DNA from: Watersipora subatra
Lineage: Eukaryota > Bryozoa > Gymnolaemata > Cheilostomatida > Watersiporidae
Reading direction: 5' to 3'
Assembly (NCBI RefSeq): GCF_963576615.1
Contig: NC_088714.1
Location: 37,737,143 to 37,801,142, forward strand
Length of the DNA stretch: 64,000 nt
Shown piece by piece: positions 11,288 through 24,000 of the stretch. Every line of letters starts with the position of its first letter. Positions within the stretch are counted from its first letter, which is position 1. The notes beneath the pieces were generated by a model, which was given only the letters and a program-made list of their open reading frames with translations, made no database searches and was not told the origin of the DNA. Both the position numbers and the translations under genes were made by a program.

Positions 11288-11862
11288 TAGCCAAATATGT
11301 GCAGCAGCACCAAAACAGCAAACTGACGGCATAAAAATATACTGGCCATTAACAAATGTTTTATATAAAAAATCTTATATGTCAGCTCTAGTTTCAGCTG
11401 ACATACAATATGTAACAAGCAAAATAAGATATGACCAATTACGCTTCCTGATAAAGGTTTGCGGGTACCTTTGAGTGAGAGGGACCGATGCGCGACAATC
11501 TTTGCGAGATGACTAAAACGGTACAGCACAAGAGTGAATCGCTATTAAGCTTATTTTCTCTTTATCGGCACTTGAAGCTTTTATTCACGTAGGCGTCGGG
11601 AGTTCGGTCACAATTTTGTTGTAACCTTCAAACAATTCGCCTTTTCGACAAACTTAATAGTGAACTCGACAAGCCGGTTTATTTATCGACGGACGAACAT
11701 TCTTTCAGCTTTAGAGATCAGCTCAGAGCAATAATTGCGCCCGTGTCCATTATATCCTTTTTAATATTAAAAAATATTTTCATAGAAACATAGTAAAGGT
11801 GTTTTGAGTTGTTGTTACAAGTCCATTATTGATTTTGGCAAGATAATTATTTGGTATTTACG
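11288..11862 (+). other. Presumed promoter and 5' UTR region of MRPS18A
   Basis: This 575-bp stretch between the LTR element and the MRPS18A start codon is less AT-rich than its surroundings and has no gene of its own. No TATA box or initiator stands out. It is called the promoter side only because of its position. Confidence 0.35.
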
Positions 11863-12028
11863 ATGGCCTTTCTAGCTTCCAGTACAAAACTTATGCGAAG
11901 TGTTAGACCTCTCTATGCTATCATCACACATCGAGCGCATGCTTCGAAATCGGTAATAATTCCCAACGATAAGCCATCAATCAATGATATAAAAGTTCGA
12001 CCACCTAAGGAAAAAACCGCTAAACTAA
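11863..12028 (+). CDS. MRPS18A: MRPS18A exon 1, targeting sequence
   Basis: It starts at ATG 11863 (MAFLASSTKLMRSVRPLY) and ends ...EKTAKL plus one base before GTAAGT. It has basic and hydroxylated residues and no acid in the first 35 codons, as in matrix-targeting presequences. The leftover base A plus TT from exon 2 makes Ile and keeps the frame. It could instead belong to another gene with a mitochondrial product; an RNA read across 12028/31921 would decide. Confidence 0.65.
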
Positions 12029-15000
12029 GTAAGTTTGTTTACACTGCCTAATTGGTTCAAAGGTTATTATTTGCTAGGGTATCTGTTTGTTGCTAGTCGA
12101 TATCCAATATGTGTCTTGGATTCCACTTTGTAAATCTTACAGATGACCCGTCAATAAGTGACTGCCTCATAAATCATTAATTTTACTACTAGTGTAACCG
12201 GATACATTTTTTGCAAACTCTATAAGAAATAAACATAAGTACGTACATTTACTCTACGGGCTCTGAAACTAGGCGCAATAAATTATGAAGCCACGCCCAA
12301 AATAAAACCCGTCACTGTATGTGACAGTTGAATAAGAATGCGATCATATATTTATTTTTCATTACTGCTCAAGCTCTCAGACACACCGTTATCCCATAAC
12401 GTCCAGTTATTCAAACGAGCTAGGAATAACTTACTAGAGGCAAAAATAAAACAAGTAGGCTAACTTGACCATGAAAATAGTAGAAAACTTGTACTTGTAT
12501 TTACAAATAATATAATGAATTTTTTTTATAAACAATGCATAAATCAGAGCCACATCACCTAATTTGCAAGATCTTGTATAAATGCTGTATAGATGTTGTA
12601 TAAATCAATGTACTCACATGTACTGATGTGAAGATGAAGAGCCTCTGTCTTTCCTTACACTTCCTCATAACCTCCCCCATACTGCCTTACACTAGCTAAT
12701 ATACTAGCTTTACCCACTAGCTTTATCCAGCTTTATGCACTCACCGTAATTACCAAGACCACCTGTACTGCCTTGAGATTAGACACCAATATAGCCTGAG
12801 CCTAACAAATCCCTTAATACAACATGCCCTTTCTTTTTGTTTTGGGCCACTCCATCACTACCAACAAGCAGACATAGTAACTTACCTTACTTGTGTTGCT
12901 CGTTACCTGACTCCGTTAGGGCAGTCTCCATAGGCTATGCCTCTGGCTTGTCTGACCCTGTGCCACTGTCTAAAGTACTCTTAGCGCTACTGCCAGCTCC
13001 ATTGCCAGTCTGCACTGGCTTTTCCATCACCCTGACCTCCGCCGCTACCAATACTTTTACTGTGACCACTGTCACTACCAACACTACTTCCACCAACATC
13101 TCCAACACTACTTCCTGGTTGGGTCAGTAATGACTCCTCAACCTCATCTCCGTCTCTTCCGTCTTTACCTCACTCTCCCCAGTAAGAGGCAGGCTTGACA
13201 GGCTTCCTGTGGAAGGTCTCCACCTGAGCCGTAACCGGCTGCACAGGGGATGGCACCACAGATCTGGGAGTTGGCATAAGCCCAGACCTATCTAGTTCGA
13301 CCTCACCTGCAACCAGTGCAGGTCTGCTACCAGCAATTCTCCTCTGAACCTTGGCTAACTCCTGCACCACTACCCTGAATGCCTTGACATTTTCCAACTC
13401 CACGACTGCTGCCTCCCGTTTGGCTTTCAGCTTAGCCAATTTCTCCTTCGACTTCCTCCGCACCTCCCTTTCCTCTCTTTCAATCTCTGCTACCTTTTTC
13501 TCATGACCTTCTCTGTCTAACATTCCATTGCTGGATACCTCGGCTAAAAAGAGCAAACCTTTTCCATTACAGACACAAGTTCAGCTACTTTCTCCGCACC
13601 TTACCTCATCGTGACTGTGTTCTCTATCACACCCCATAGACACTTGCACATCTCTGGTGCCTTGGGCTGTCCCCCGTTGACTACCAATTCCTACGTATTC
13701 GCTACTCTTGACTCCCTTGGTTTCACAAGTCCACCAATCTTGACCTGTGTGACCTTTCTTAACTTCGCTCTCTCTGTCAGACTTATTTGTCAGGTTTTGC
13801 AACTCAACATCATCTGAAACATAACTTGACCCAGCAATAACGATTCTCGACGACAACGGCTTAACTGGCTTAATACTTCTACACTCCTTAACAGGCTCAA
13901 ACTTACTTTTGCATAACGCGTTTACAACAGCAAATAGTTTTAGCAGCTTCAACTCAGTTATCCCCAAAAAGTTTGTTCTCAATCCTTTCACCACATGAAC
14001 TTCAGCCTACATATGCCTGTTTTTACTTTCCAAATGAACTATTACACTTCCTACCACTTTTAACTCACTACCATCAGCAGTTTCTAAAACTGTCGACGGT
14101 TTCTTTAACCGTAGGTTCAACTTATTGGCTGTTGCTTCGGTTACTATTGACACCTCAGCCCCAGTATCAAACGTAAACTCTACATTTACTCCATTAACTT
14201 CTAAATACTGCACAATTCTTTGGCTTAGTCAACTGTCATCATCATATTTATCCCTCGAACCAGAGAATCTAACACTTCTGCTCTTACTATTATCCCGGTA
14301 CCTTTCATCATACCGACTTGCCTCGTGGCTCTCCTTGTACCGGTCCCCCTCAAGCCTATCTATACTATTGTCCCTGTATCTACTCAACTTGTCTCTCGTC
14401 TCGCAGGGGCTTTCTCGGCCCCTGTACCTCTCCCTACTAATATCCCTGCTACCATATCGCTCATAGCTACTATCACGGCTACCTCCTGACCTCCTGCTCC
14501 TACCTCGTCTATCGTAACCTACATCTCCTCCCTTATCCCTACAATAACGTGATACATGTCCTCGCCGTCCACAAGAAAAACATTTAATGTGGGGACAACT
14601 CCGCATCTCATGGCCACTACCTCTGCAATTATAGCAAACTCTATCTCTACTCTATCTACTGTTTTCTCCATGTCTAGAGACATACCTTTCCCTGCTATTG
14701 TCTCTATACTTCCTACTGCCACTGTCCTTGTTATACTCCCGGCCTCTTGTCCCATATCTACTAGTATCATGCTCCTCACTACCATAATACCCTCTACTAC
14801 TTCTAGGGCTACCTCTAGGGGAAGATCTACCCACTGAATCATAGCTTCTATCTCTATCATTACTCCTGTACTGCGCTCGGCTATCAAACTCTGATACCTT
14901 TGCTACTTCTCTCTTAACCTCACTTTTAAAATCAGTACTTCTACCCTCATTTCTCAGAAATCTATCAGAGTTGTTGGCCATTTCACGAGCCCTCAATGCC

Positions 15001-18000
15001 TCATGCAATAACGCCCAAGTAAGATTGGCATTCTTCATTAAATCTCTGCTTACTTCTCTATCTCTCAACCGCCACTATAAGGGCAAACCTTACCCTATTA
15101 TTGTTAGCCACCTCTGCATATCTGCTCAAACTCTCTACCCGTTGTAAATATTCTCTATCACTTTCTCCAAGTGCCTGCTTAGCCATCCGAAACTTATGCC
15201 CCTTTACGAACATACTCTCTTGTTTACCATAATAATCCTGCAAAACCTCCACTGCCCCTTCATAAGTAGAATTTACACCATCTACGTTAAATCCTGCACC
15301 TCTCAATACTTCTCTACCACTGTGCCCAATAGCTCTCAATAGTGGCACTAACCTAGCTCTGCCTCTCATAATAGGTACTCTATTGCCATCTTCATCATTT
15401 ACATAACCTCTCCTCTCGACAGCACTCTCTATACTTAAATTCATCTCCTCTATAAATCTCTCCCACGAACCATCACCGTGCTCACCGAACACCAGCTTCG
15501 GAAAACCACTCTCCATCCCCACTCAACACAATATATCTCTCGCCACCAATTCACTCTACCCCACTCGTATAAGTTTAATGTAATTGTCACCTCCGAACAG
15601 GTAATAAATATTTACACCTCACCAACACTGATGCTTCACCGCTACAACACCTCACAATACCACCCTACCTCACGTCACCTCACCTGCACGCCCGTGAAAG
15701 GGTCTAATCAACCGTTTAAACTTAACCCCGTAACCAGAAAAATGTTCACTAATAATAACACAAAAAGAAAAAAAAATCAGAATTTTGTCAACTGCGCCAT
15801 GTTGTATAAATCAATGTACTCACATGTACTGATGTGAAAATGAAGAAGAGCCTCTGTCTTTCGTTACACTTCCTTATATCCTCCCCCATACTGCCTTACA
15901 CTAGCTAATCTACTAGCTTTACCCACTAGCTTTATCCAGCTTTATGCACTCACCGTAATTACGAAGACCACCTGTACTGCCTTGAGCTTAGACACCAATA
16001 TAGCCTGAGCCTAACAAATCCCGTAATACAACACGAGCAAGGCTCTGTCTAACCTCAATATTTACAAACATGAAATTGTCACATCAATGCACGATAAAAA
16101 TCTGCAAAGTATGGCGACGGATTTCGATCACGAATTGGCCTCTCGTTCATGTCATTGTCACCTTTAGTGTCATTTGTACAGTTGACACATTATTGGCACT
16201 CGAACCATTTTTAACATTCTCTTGTAGCTTGACTACGTTAAGAGGCAAGCAGTCTAATTCTAGATCTTTTGCATGCATAGTGCTGTCAGTTCATTTCTTA
16301 CTATCGACACTTCCATTGTTGCTTGATAAACGCACATACTAATGAGTCAATTTGTTCCATCAATTTTTAGTACTTTGTTGGACAATATGTCAGTCACTAG
16401 CCCTTTTTGCCACTCTGTCATACATCTGGCATTCACTGGTTTGACATACACAGTGACTGTCATCTACAGTATATGGGTTTTTGCCTACATATCTGCTATT
16501 GTCATTAGCAGGTGACAATTTTGGCAGGCGCACATCATATCCATGCAACATATTTGCTGGTACAATGTGGTCACTATTAGGCATGTTATTACAACAAAAC
16601 ACCATGCTTTCACAGTGTCTGAAGTGAAGAGAGATTCTTGGGGGTACTCTGTCATGCTAAGACGGTGGTGTCCAGGGCCAACGGCCCTGCTCGTGGGGTG
16701 AGTACAAGAGGGGTGATGCGCCCTCTCGGTAAAGGGGGTCCAGGGTACCCCCCTCCCCCCGGGAAATTTTTTTAGCATGAATGCCCCTAAATGATGCTGT
16801 TTTCCATAACTTAAAACATAACTTTCTACAGCATGCGTGTATTAAAAATGTTTACTTTACATACATAACCTGGATGAAAAAACAACAACAACAAGACATG
16901 TTTTAATACATGAACAGAGTATCGTATGACCATCAACATTCACATGCTGACAAATAATGCAAAACAAGGTCAAAACAGCAGAATGGGATTGATATGGGAA
17001 ACTTACCTGAAATAATAAACAGTCGGAGCAAGAATGATGAGGAAGGTATACTGTGAGCTACCCCATAGCAAGCTATCATCTATTGAATGAAAGCAGTACA
17101 ATATGCATATGTTCAAGTTCCAAGACGATTGCAACCTACTATCTCTGTAATGAAAATGACAACCCTACAGTGAGCTATCATCTATTTAAGGAAACGACTA
17201 GCTTACATAGCAAGCTATCACCTATAACAAAGCATAAGCATGTGCATAGTAGTTGTCACTACTATCTGGCTTTTTCTTTTTCACTGACTTAGTGTCACTG
17301 GCTGCATGGTGACCTCTTTTCACCCAGTTTTCACATACTTAGTTGGATTGAAAAAGATGAATGGGAGGACCAACAATATTGACAGACATGAGGCCTGAAA
17401 CTTGCTTGATGTTTAGTCTATTCCTTTTAGATGTGATGATGGTATTCATAAGACTAAACCCGCGTTCACACTCGGCTGTGCTTACTGGGATACACTTGAC
17501 CATGTTCTGCAAATTTTTCAATGATGTATTAGAGGTCTTACCCCCATAGCCTTGTACAGTCTAAAGCCATTGATGATCTGTTCTTTCACATCCACATCAA
17601 CTCTGAACCTATCACAAAGACGTTCAATATTTACCTCTCCTAACCTGGGCACATCTTCATAATTGGCTGGCCATAAAAATGGGTCTAGGAGTGACACTTG
17701 AGAGAGGAGCTCAAAATACTCATCACGATGCTTTTGGCTATTGGCAGCCTTTTCACCTTTCCTTGAGCTCACTGTAAACAAGCGGGAACTAAGAGAGTTT
17801 GCCAGTGACTGAAAAAACCTACTTGCATGTATGAAGACAACCCTCTTGTTTGATAGTACCACTCCCTTGAACTCTCCAGACTCACAGGACACCAGGGCCT
17901 CAGATTGATACTTACCTGGCACGTCTATGTATCCTCTCATTGCTTTGATTGTTTGTCAATCAAAGAATTAGCAGTTACCAATGAAACATCCCTGTTCTGC

Positions 18001-21000
18001 AAAAGTAAGGAAAGCCTAGAAAACTCTTCCAGTGCATTTAACATAATGCCTAGATTGATGATGAAGTTTTGGCTTGTTAGAGTTGCAACAAATCCTTGAA
18101 ACTTAGTATCATTTGGGTGGGACTTGAAGTTTGCAACAAGACTTTCAAAGGATACATATATTGCTTTTGCTGTCCTCAGAGAAGGTGCACACTAGTGCTG
18201 GGCACGGGTAGTAATACTCGTTGAACTCGCGGGTTTATCTTCTCTCGAGTATCGGGTAATAGAGATTACGGGTATTCCGGTCCTTCGGGTTCGGGTTTTG
18301 ACTTTCAAGTTCGGGTTTTGGTATACGGATCCGTCGGGTAGTGTTAACAAAAACTCGGTCTATTGCACCCTGCGCTCTTAGTCTGGAACCACAGGGCATC
18401 TCTGTGTCATTTTTGCTAAGGAGGCATGACAATGGAGTTTAACGAGTCTTTAATTTAATAAATAAAATAAAATGTATCATACCTTATTTACTATGCCTAC
18501 TAGAAATATTGTAGTCAAGCAGTGATTACTTGTCATTAAAAGGTGAGAAGAAATACTTACATCACGTTTTATTTGCGCAATTAGCCAAATCGGCTTCGTA
18601 AACAAATCTATGCCATTTTTAATACGGCGCGTGTTCGCTATCACCGATAACACATAGGTCCTTAGTCTGTTTCCGCTATCGCCTTGTTAAAAACAGCTAT
18701 CAGCGTTGGTAGTAGCAGTGAAAATTTAATAACTCTGTTTAAATTGATTACCACAACTAGCTATTATGGATTACATAATTCATTATAACTAAGTTTTACT
18801 AAGCTAACAAGCCTTACTAACGGAAAAAGCCGATAATGTAAAGTTTTTTATGATATTTGGAGCACCATCTACAAAAAGTCAGAGAGGTCCATAGAACTTG
18901 CTTAAGTATTAAGCTACCATAGACCCTATCTTCTGCCACCTGTTGACACGAAAATGTCCTGTAGCCCCAGACTATCTTGACTGTTTAACAATCCGCCTGT
19001 TAACGCTGCGAGTACGAATGTCAGTCAATAAAAACTATGAAAAATGATAAATAAATTGAAAAGAAATATAATTGCTTTGTAAATTTGAAGATATATCTGT
19101 TTAAAAAATTTAAACATAAAATCCATATCAATAAACCCGATACCCGAAAAACCCGTAGGCAAAGAAATACCTGAGCCTAGCACTACTAGCTACCCGATAC
19201 TCGAAAAACTCGAACAGAAGGGGGCGGGTCTAAACCCGTTGACCTAGAAGTACTCGTGCCCAGCACTAGTGCACACCACCTTGTATCTAGAAGCTTGCCT
19301 ATCTTCCTAAACTGGCTGTCTAAAGATTTAGCACACTGCTTCACTTCCTCCTGCATCTTGGGAGACTGGCTATATAAAGAATACAAGCTGGTTACAAATA
19401 TCTTGCATGAGTTGCATCACCAACAGCAAGCTCTAATTTATGGTTAGAGCAATGCCATAAAATGATGTCTGGGAATCGGTCTAACAGTAGACGTCCAACC
19501 CCAGAAGTTGGACCAGTCATAACTGAAGCACCATCTGAGGCAAAGCAGATAAGGTGGTGCTTCAGATATGAGTGGTCAAACCCGTGGTTGCCAAGCGTTT
19601 GTATCAAGCAATCTACAATAGATTTAGCATCAGCAGTCTTCAAATTTACCAAATCTAAAAATAAAGTGGTTTGAATGTCATCAACACATGCCCTGAGATG
19701 GATAACAAGTCCCTCCTCATTGCTCACTGTACTGCTTTTATCAATCATTACTGAAATCTTTGATTGGTTCAGAATAATATGACCAACCAATGCCCCTCTC
19801 ATATCTGAAGAAATACTCGAAATCATACTTGCACATGATTTGTCACTATGGAGGATACCGCCCATATCAATCCCATTCTGCTGGTAACATATAATATGAT
19901 CAAACAGGTCACTGTATGGTCTATTCATTTTTGCAATGTTATAGGCTACACGAAATACTTTTTCTTTTGAGGTCTGGTGTTTGGCGGAGTTATTTGCCAG
20001 CATCTGCTGAGTGACACTGTCGCTCTTCTTAGCTTTAAATACTGCCTCTGATGATTTATGTGCCTCTGAGGCTAAATGTTTGGCTATCTTACCTCTAAGC
20101 ATGGACAACTTAGTGGTGCACTGTTGTTTAAAGTTGGCAGCACCACAGTCTAATGGCTCAAAGCCGACCTTAATCTCGATCCACTCTGCTGATGGGTTCA
20201 TTCCTTTAGTCCGGTTCATCATAGGAACGGGGGCCTTCTGGCACCAAAATCAACCTACATGGTTATTTTTGCGATGATCCATGGATACTTGCTCTTCACA
20301 TCTCGTAATGTTTTTGGATTCCTTCGCCAGACATCAGGCCAATCTAAATATACTAGAAATTCCACTGTCATACAGCCCACGACCAAAGTAATAATGGAAA
20401 AAAGAAAGGGTACTGTTGGTTGTTGAAAAAGTAGTTCTCAGCAGGAATTGACAGAGTATAATGTAAATGAGACTTGTTTGAGATGATATAAAATAAATTT
20501 GAGGGAGCACGACTCTAAAAAGGCGCAACAGAAATAACAGAAATGTAACAGAAATAAATATTAATAAAATAAATAATTAACTATCTCAAACTTATGTTTT
20601 ACAATAATAAAATAAATATTAATTCAAGCTGTAGACCTAAACTACTGTACGTAATTTAAATAACAACAGCAATAATGAAATATGTTTATTATATCTCTTA
20701 TTATATTGAAATGCAATATTAAAAGTAAATGGCAAGCTGCCGTGTAATATACAATTTGAAAGTTGGTTGTTGGTTAAAATAAATATTAATTCAAGCTGTA
20801 GACCTAAACTACTGTAAGTAATTAAACTAACAACAGCAATAATGAAATATGTTTATTATATCTCTGAAATGCAATATTACAAGTAAAATATATTGTAATA
20901 TACAGTTTGAAAGTTGGTTGTGTTGAATGCAGAACAGTTTTGACAACGATATGTAACAGAAATAAATATTAATAAAATAAATATTTAACTATCTCAAACT

Positions 21001-24000
21001 TATGTTTTACAATAATAAAATAAATATTAATTCAAGCTGTAGACCTAACCTACTGTACGTAATTTAACTAACAACAACAATGCCAACAATAAAGAAATAT
21101 GTTTATTATATCTCTGAAATGCAATATTAAAAGTTAAACGGCAAGCTGATGTGTAATATACAGTTTGAAAGTTGGTTGTGTTGTGAATGTAGAATGGTTT
21201 TGACAGCGATATGTAACAGAAAGCAAGCGTTAGCATTTACGCGTCTGGAAGTTTTATGCAAACTGGAGTGAAATAAAGAAATATTCTTGTCATAAAATGG
21301 CGTTGTAGTAACGCTTTACCTTGTAGATAAGATGTAAAAAAATCTGGCTGACGTTCTAGATAATTTGAAAAACCTTTGGTAATTGGACAACAACGTAAGC
21401 TGATAAACCGTGTACCACATTTTTGTACCTGTAAATCGGTCTACGCCTCAAACAGTACACAGTAAACAGTTCTACTATCTGTCGCACGGCTTTATTGGCG
21501 TTTCGTAGGTCGGTCGAAACTATTAATAAACCAAGCTGTTCAAGCGTTTTGTGGCGATTTGTGGCAAGACTTTATCGTTCTATTCTCTGTCGCTCGGCGT
21601 TTCAATTTCCGGTCTTAACTTTTATTAAATGAAGCTTTTCAAGCGTTTTGTGATGATTTTCGTCCTAATAAATCTGTCTATTTATGTCTAATCCGATCAG
21701 ATGGGTTAGTTTTAGGAATTTGCGGTAATCTTTCAAAGGCTTGGTAACATATTTAAATAGGTTTATATGCGTTTTGTATCATTATTGTACTTAAACGACT
21801 TCACTGAAAAATAGTTAAATTTGTTGATAGGATTTCGTTGCAAAGGTTTGGTGACGGCCGTTAACGGATAATTTTTCGGGAGTTGTGTGCACATGTGCAT
21901 TTATCATAATTCTCCCAATCAATCGTTTCACTCTTGTTTGGTCGTGGGAATACAAAAAAACATATGACACTAAAATATTCAACAAACTAATCTTAGCATT
22001 CAGCCACTCACAGTTTGCACCACCATTCCTACCAATAAGTGAAGTTTAGATTTTAAAGAAGGAATTTTTCACACACCACATTGAGGGGATAACCCATAGA
22101 AAGTACAAATCATAAATCAAAAAATTGCCCATCACACCAATAATGATATATCAGGAAAGGAGTATTAGAAGAAAGAAGACATTGACGCCACAGACTGTTA
22201 CAAGCTGAGAAAACAGATTGGTTATGCTATATTAATGCTAGCTACACATTTGTTAGCTCAGATATACTTACACCAGAGAAGGTATTCTTAGGTTCCTTTG
22301 AATTGAATAGAGAAATTAATAAATATTTATATTTGTTTTTGAGCAGTGCATTATTTTTCTATCTAATCACAGATATCGTGTTTGCAACTCACCATCCACA
22401 TTGCTGATACTTGAGATCACATCATTTTGTTCTTCACCATCTAACGAAAAGAATTAAATGAGATTGTTTTGGGACAACATGTGAAATAACATGTATACCT
22501 ACAGTGACCTACAGTTTTAAATTCCAATAAGCAGCCAAAATTAAATTGGTCGACTCACCAATCACTATGGCCTCGCTGAGATTTGATTCTGCTGACTTCT
22601 CAGCCTCATCATTCATATTAGATACTACAATAAGAATACATTGTATAGCACATTTGAATTAAAAAAAACTTCGAAATCTTTCCAATAAAGGACTTCGCTA
22701 TCACGTTGGCAAGCACCATGGGCACCTGGGGAATCCCAATATAAACTACGCATCAACCACCAACACAGCCCCCGTCCTGTGTTGGTGGGTGATGCGTAGT
22801 TTATATTTGGATTCCCCAGGTGCCCATGGCAAGCATCCTACCATCTACATGTGGGATGTTGCTAACAACAGATGTTGTTACAACAGAGTCGGATTCATCA
22901 CTGGTTAAACTCTCAACCGCTGCATTATATGTCGATTCTAAAACAAGGTTTTAAAAACAATGGTAATGTAACAACCTGTGACTAAAGAATTGAAAAGCCT
23001 ATTGTGCATGTATGTGCATAGCATGGTGCCTACCCACTTTGTGTTGTTCCCTTATGATAACTCAAACCTGCGCAGAAGCAATAGCACTTACTTACCACTT
23101 TGTGAATTACTAGATCCAGCATGTGCTTCAGCAGGGCTGCTGGTCCTTTTTACGATAATAAATAATTAAATAAATAAGCTTTTGACAATGATGAAATAAA
23201 AATCATATTAGTATAGTAAAAGGTCTGGACATGCAACATACAAGAGGTGACTGGCCAACAATTTTTTCATGATCATAATTGACCCTTTGTACTAAGCTAG
23301 TGACTCAAGTTGAGCCAAAACTTTTCTTTTATGGTATTACAGCGAAGTGAGCGAACCAGATACAATACAAGTTTAAGTAGTTGGTGAGACAGACACTCAC
23401 TGACCCTGTGTTGTGTCCAGTAAGAACTTAAAAGTGGGCTTAGCTGCACAACCTGGGTGCTCTATAACTACGGAGACTCAAGATTGTGATGTCAGTGAGT
23501 CAAGAAACCCTATGGACAGTCCACACAGACCCCAGACACAATACAGTCCCATACCCAAGCCATCATGAATATTATTATATGATAAGCTCAGTCACTCACT
23601 ATTTTCTTAAATACAGACTCTAAATTCATGATAGTCACTAATTCTTACTCACCTTTGAAGAAGTTATCTATTGGCCCATGCCGTTTCATCATGAATTGAA
23701 AGAAACAATGAAGGAACTAGTAAAATAAGCAAGAATTTATTCAAAACTACCATGAAAAACACAAAAAACGAATCCAAGCAATGATTATTCGAGGATTCCA
23801 CAGAGCGGCCGACACAAGGGCCCGTCGATTGTGTCGGTGGACAAAAAACTGCTTGTTTCTCAGGCTTTTAACAAAATAATTTAGTTGTCCCGCTATAATA
23901 GCGGAAAACTAACTGGAGAAATCAAAGATCGTCCTCTTTTATTTCTTCGTTTCCGAGATCGGTCTCTCGTCTCGGAAACGCGCACTGTTTTTGGTGTAAT

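Larger units (their letters stand above)
12594..16033 (-). mobile_element. Gag-protease LTR retrotransposon, copy 2
   Basis: Minus-strand element with LTRs 12594-12824 and 15800-16033, a primer site at 15787-15799 and a polypurine tract at 12825-12846. The interior repeats copy 1 segment by segment: Gag with zinc knuckle, retropepsin, then a coiled-coil region, again without RT, RNase H or integrase. The flanking pentamers (ATAGA and CGAGC) do not match, so the target duplication is lost or an end was rearranged. It is better preserved than copy 1. It sits inside the outer Gypsy-like element near its 3' LTR. Confidence 0.92.
17339..20343 (-). pseudogene. hAT transposase main exon, interrupted
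   Basis: After an acceptor at 20344-20345 the exon starts DWPDVWRRNPKTL, KYPWIIAKI. A stop and frameshift near 20250 follow, then a Cys/His region (KHLASEAHK). The RNase H-like core shows ISVMIDKSS and CFASDGASVM, the usual first two Asp positions, then WHCSNHKLELAVGDA. At LLDTRWC the frame is cut by a 1.08-kb hAT and resumes as TAKAIYVSFESL. A shift near 17940 precedes LLSQVSLLDPFLWP, and the C-terminal dimerisation region reads AECERGFSLMN, where Glu is the usual third acid. Similar proteins include the KIAA1586/ZNF862-type hAT family. Dead through insertion and shifts, though the catalytic motifs remain readable. Confidence 0.88.

Noticed and set aside
16034..16038. Target duplication for Gag-protease copy 2
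   Set aside because: The flanks ATAGA (12589-12593) and CGAGC (16034-16038) do not match, so no duplication is claimed.
16485..16778. A 97-codon minus frame rich in Gly/Pro as a hAT accessory gene
   Set aside because: It crosses the hAT left end and its target duplication, so it joins two unrelated sequences by chance.
18235..18432. A small gene in the nested hAT
   Set aside because: The frame is made of the subterminal CGGGTA-type repeats and has no recognisable domain.
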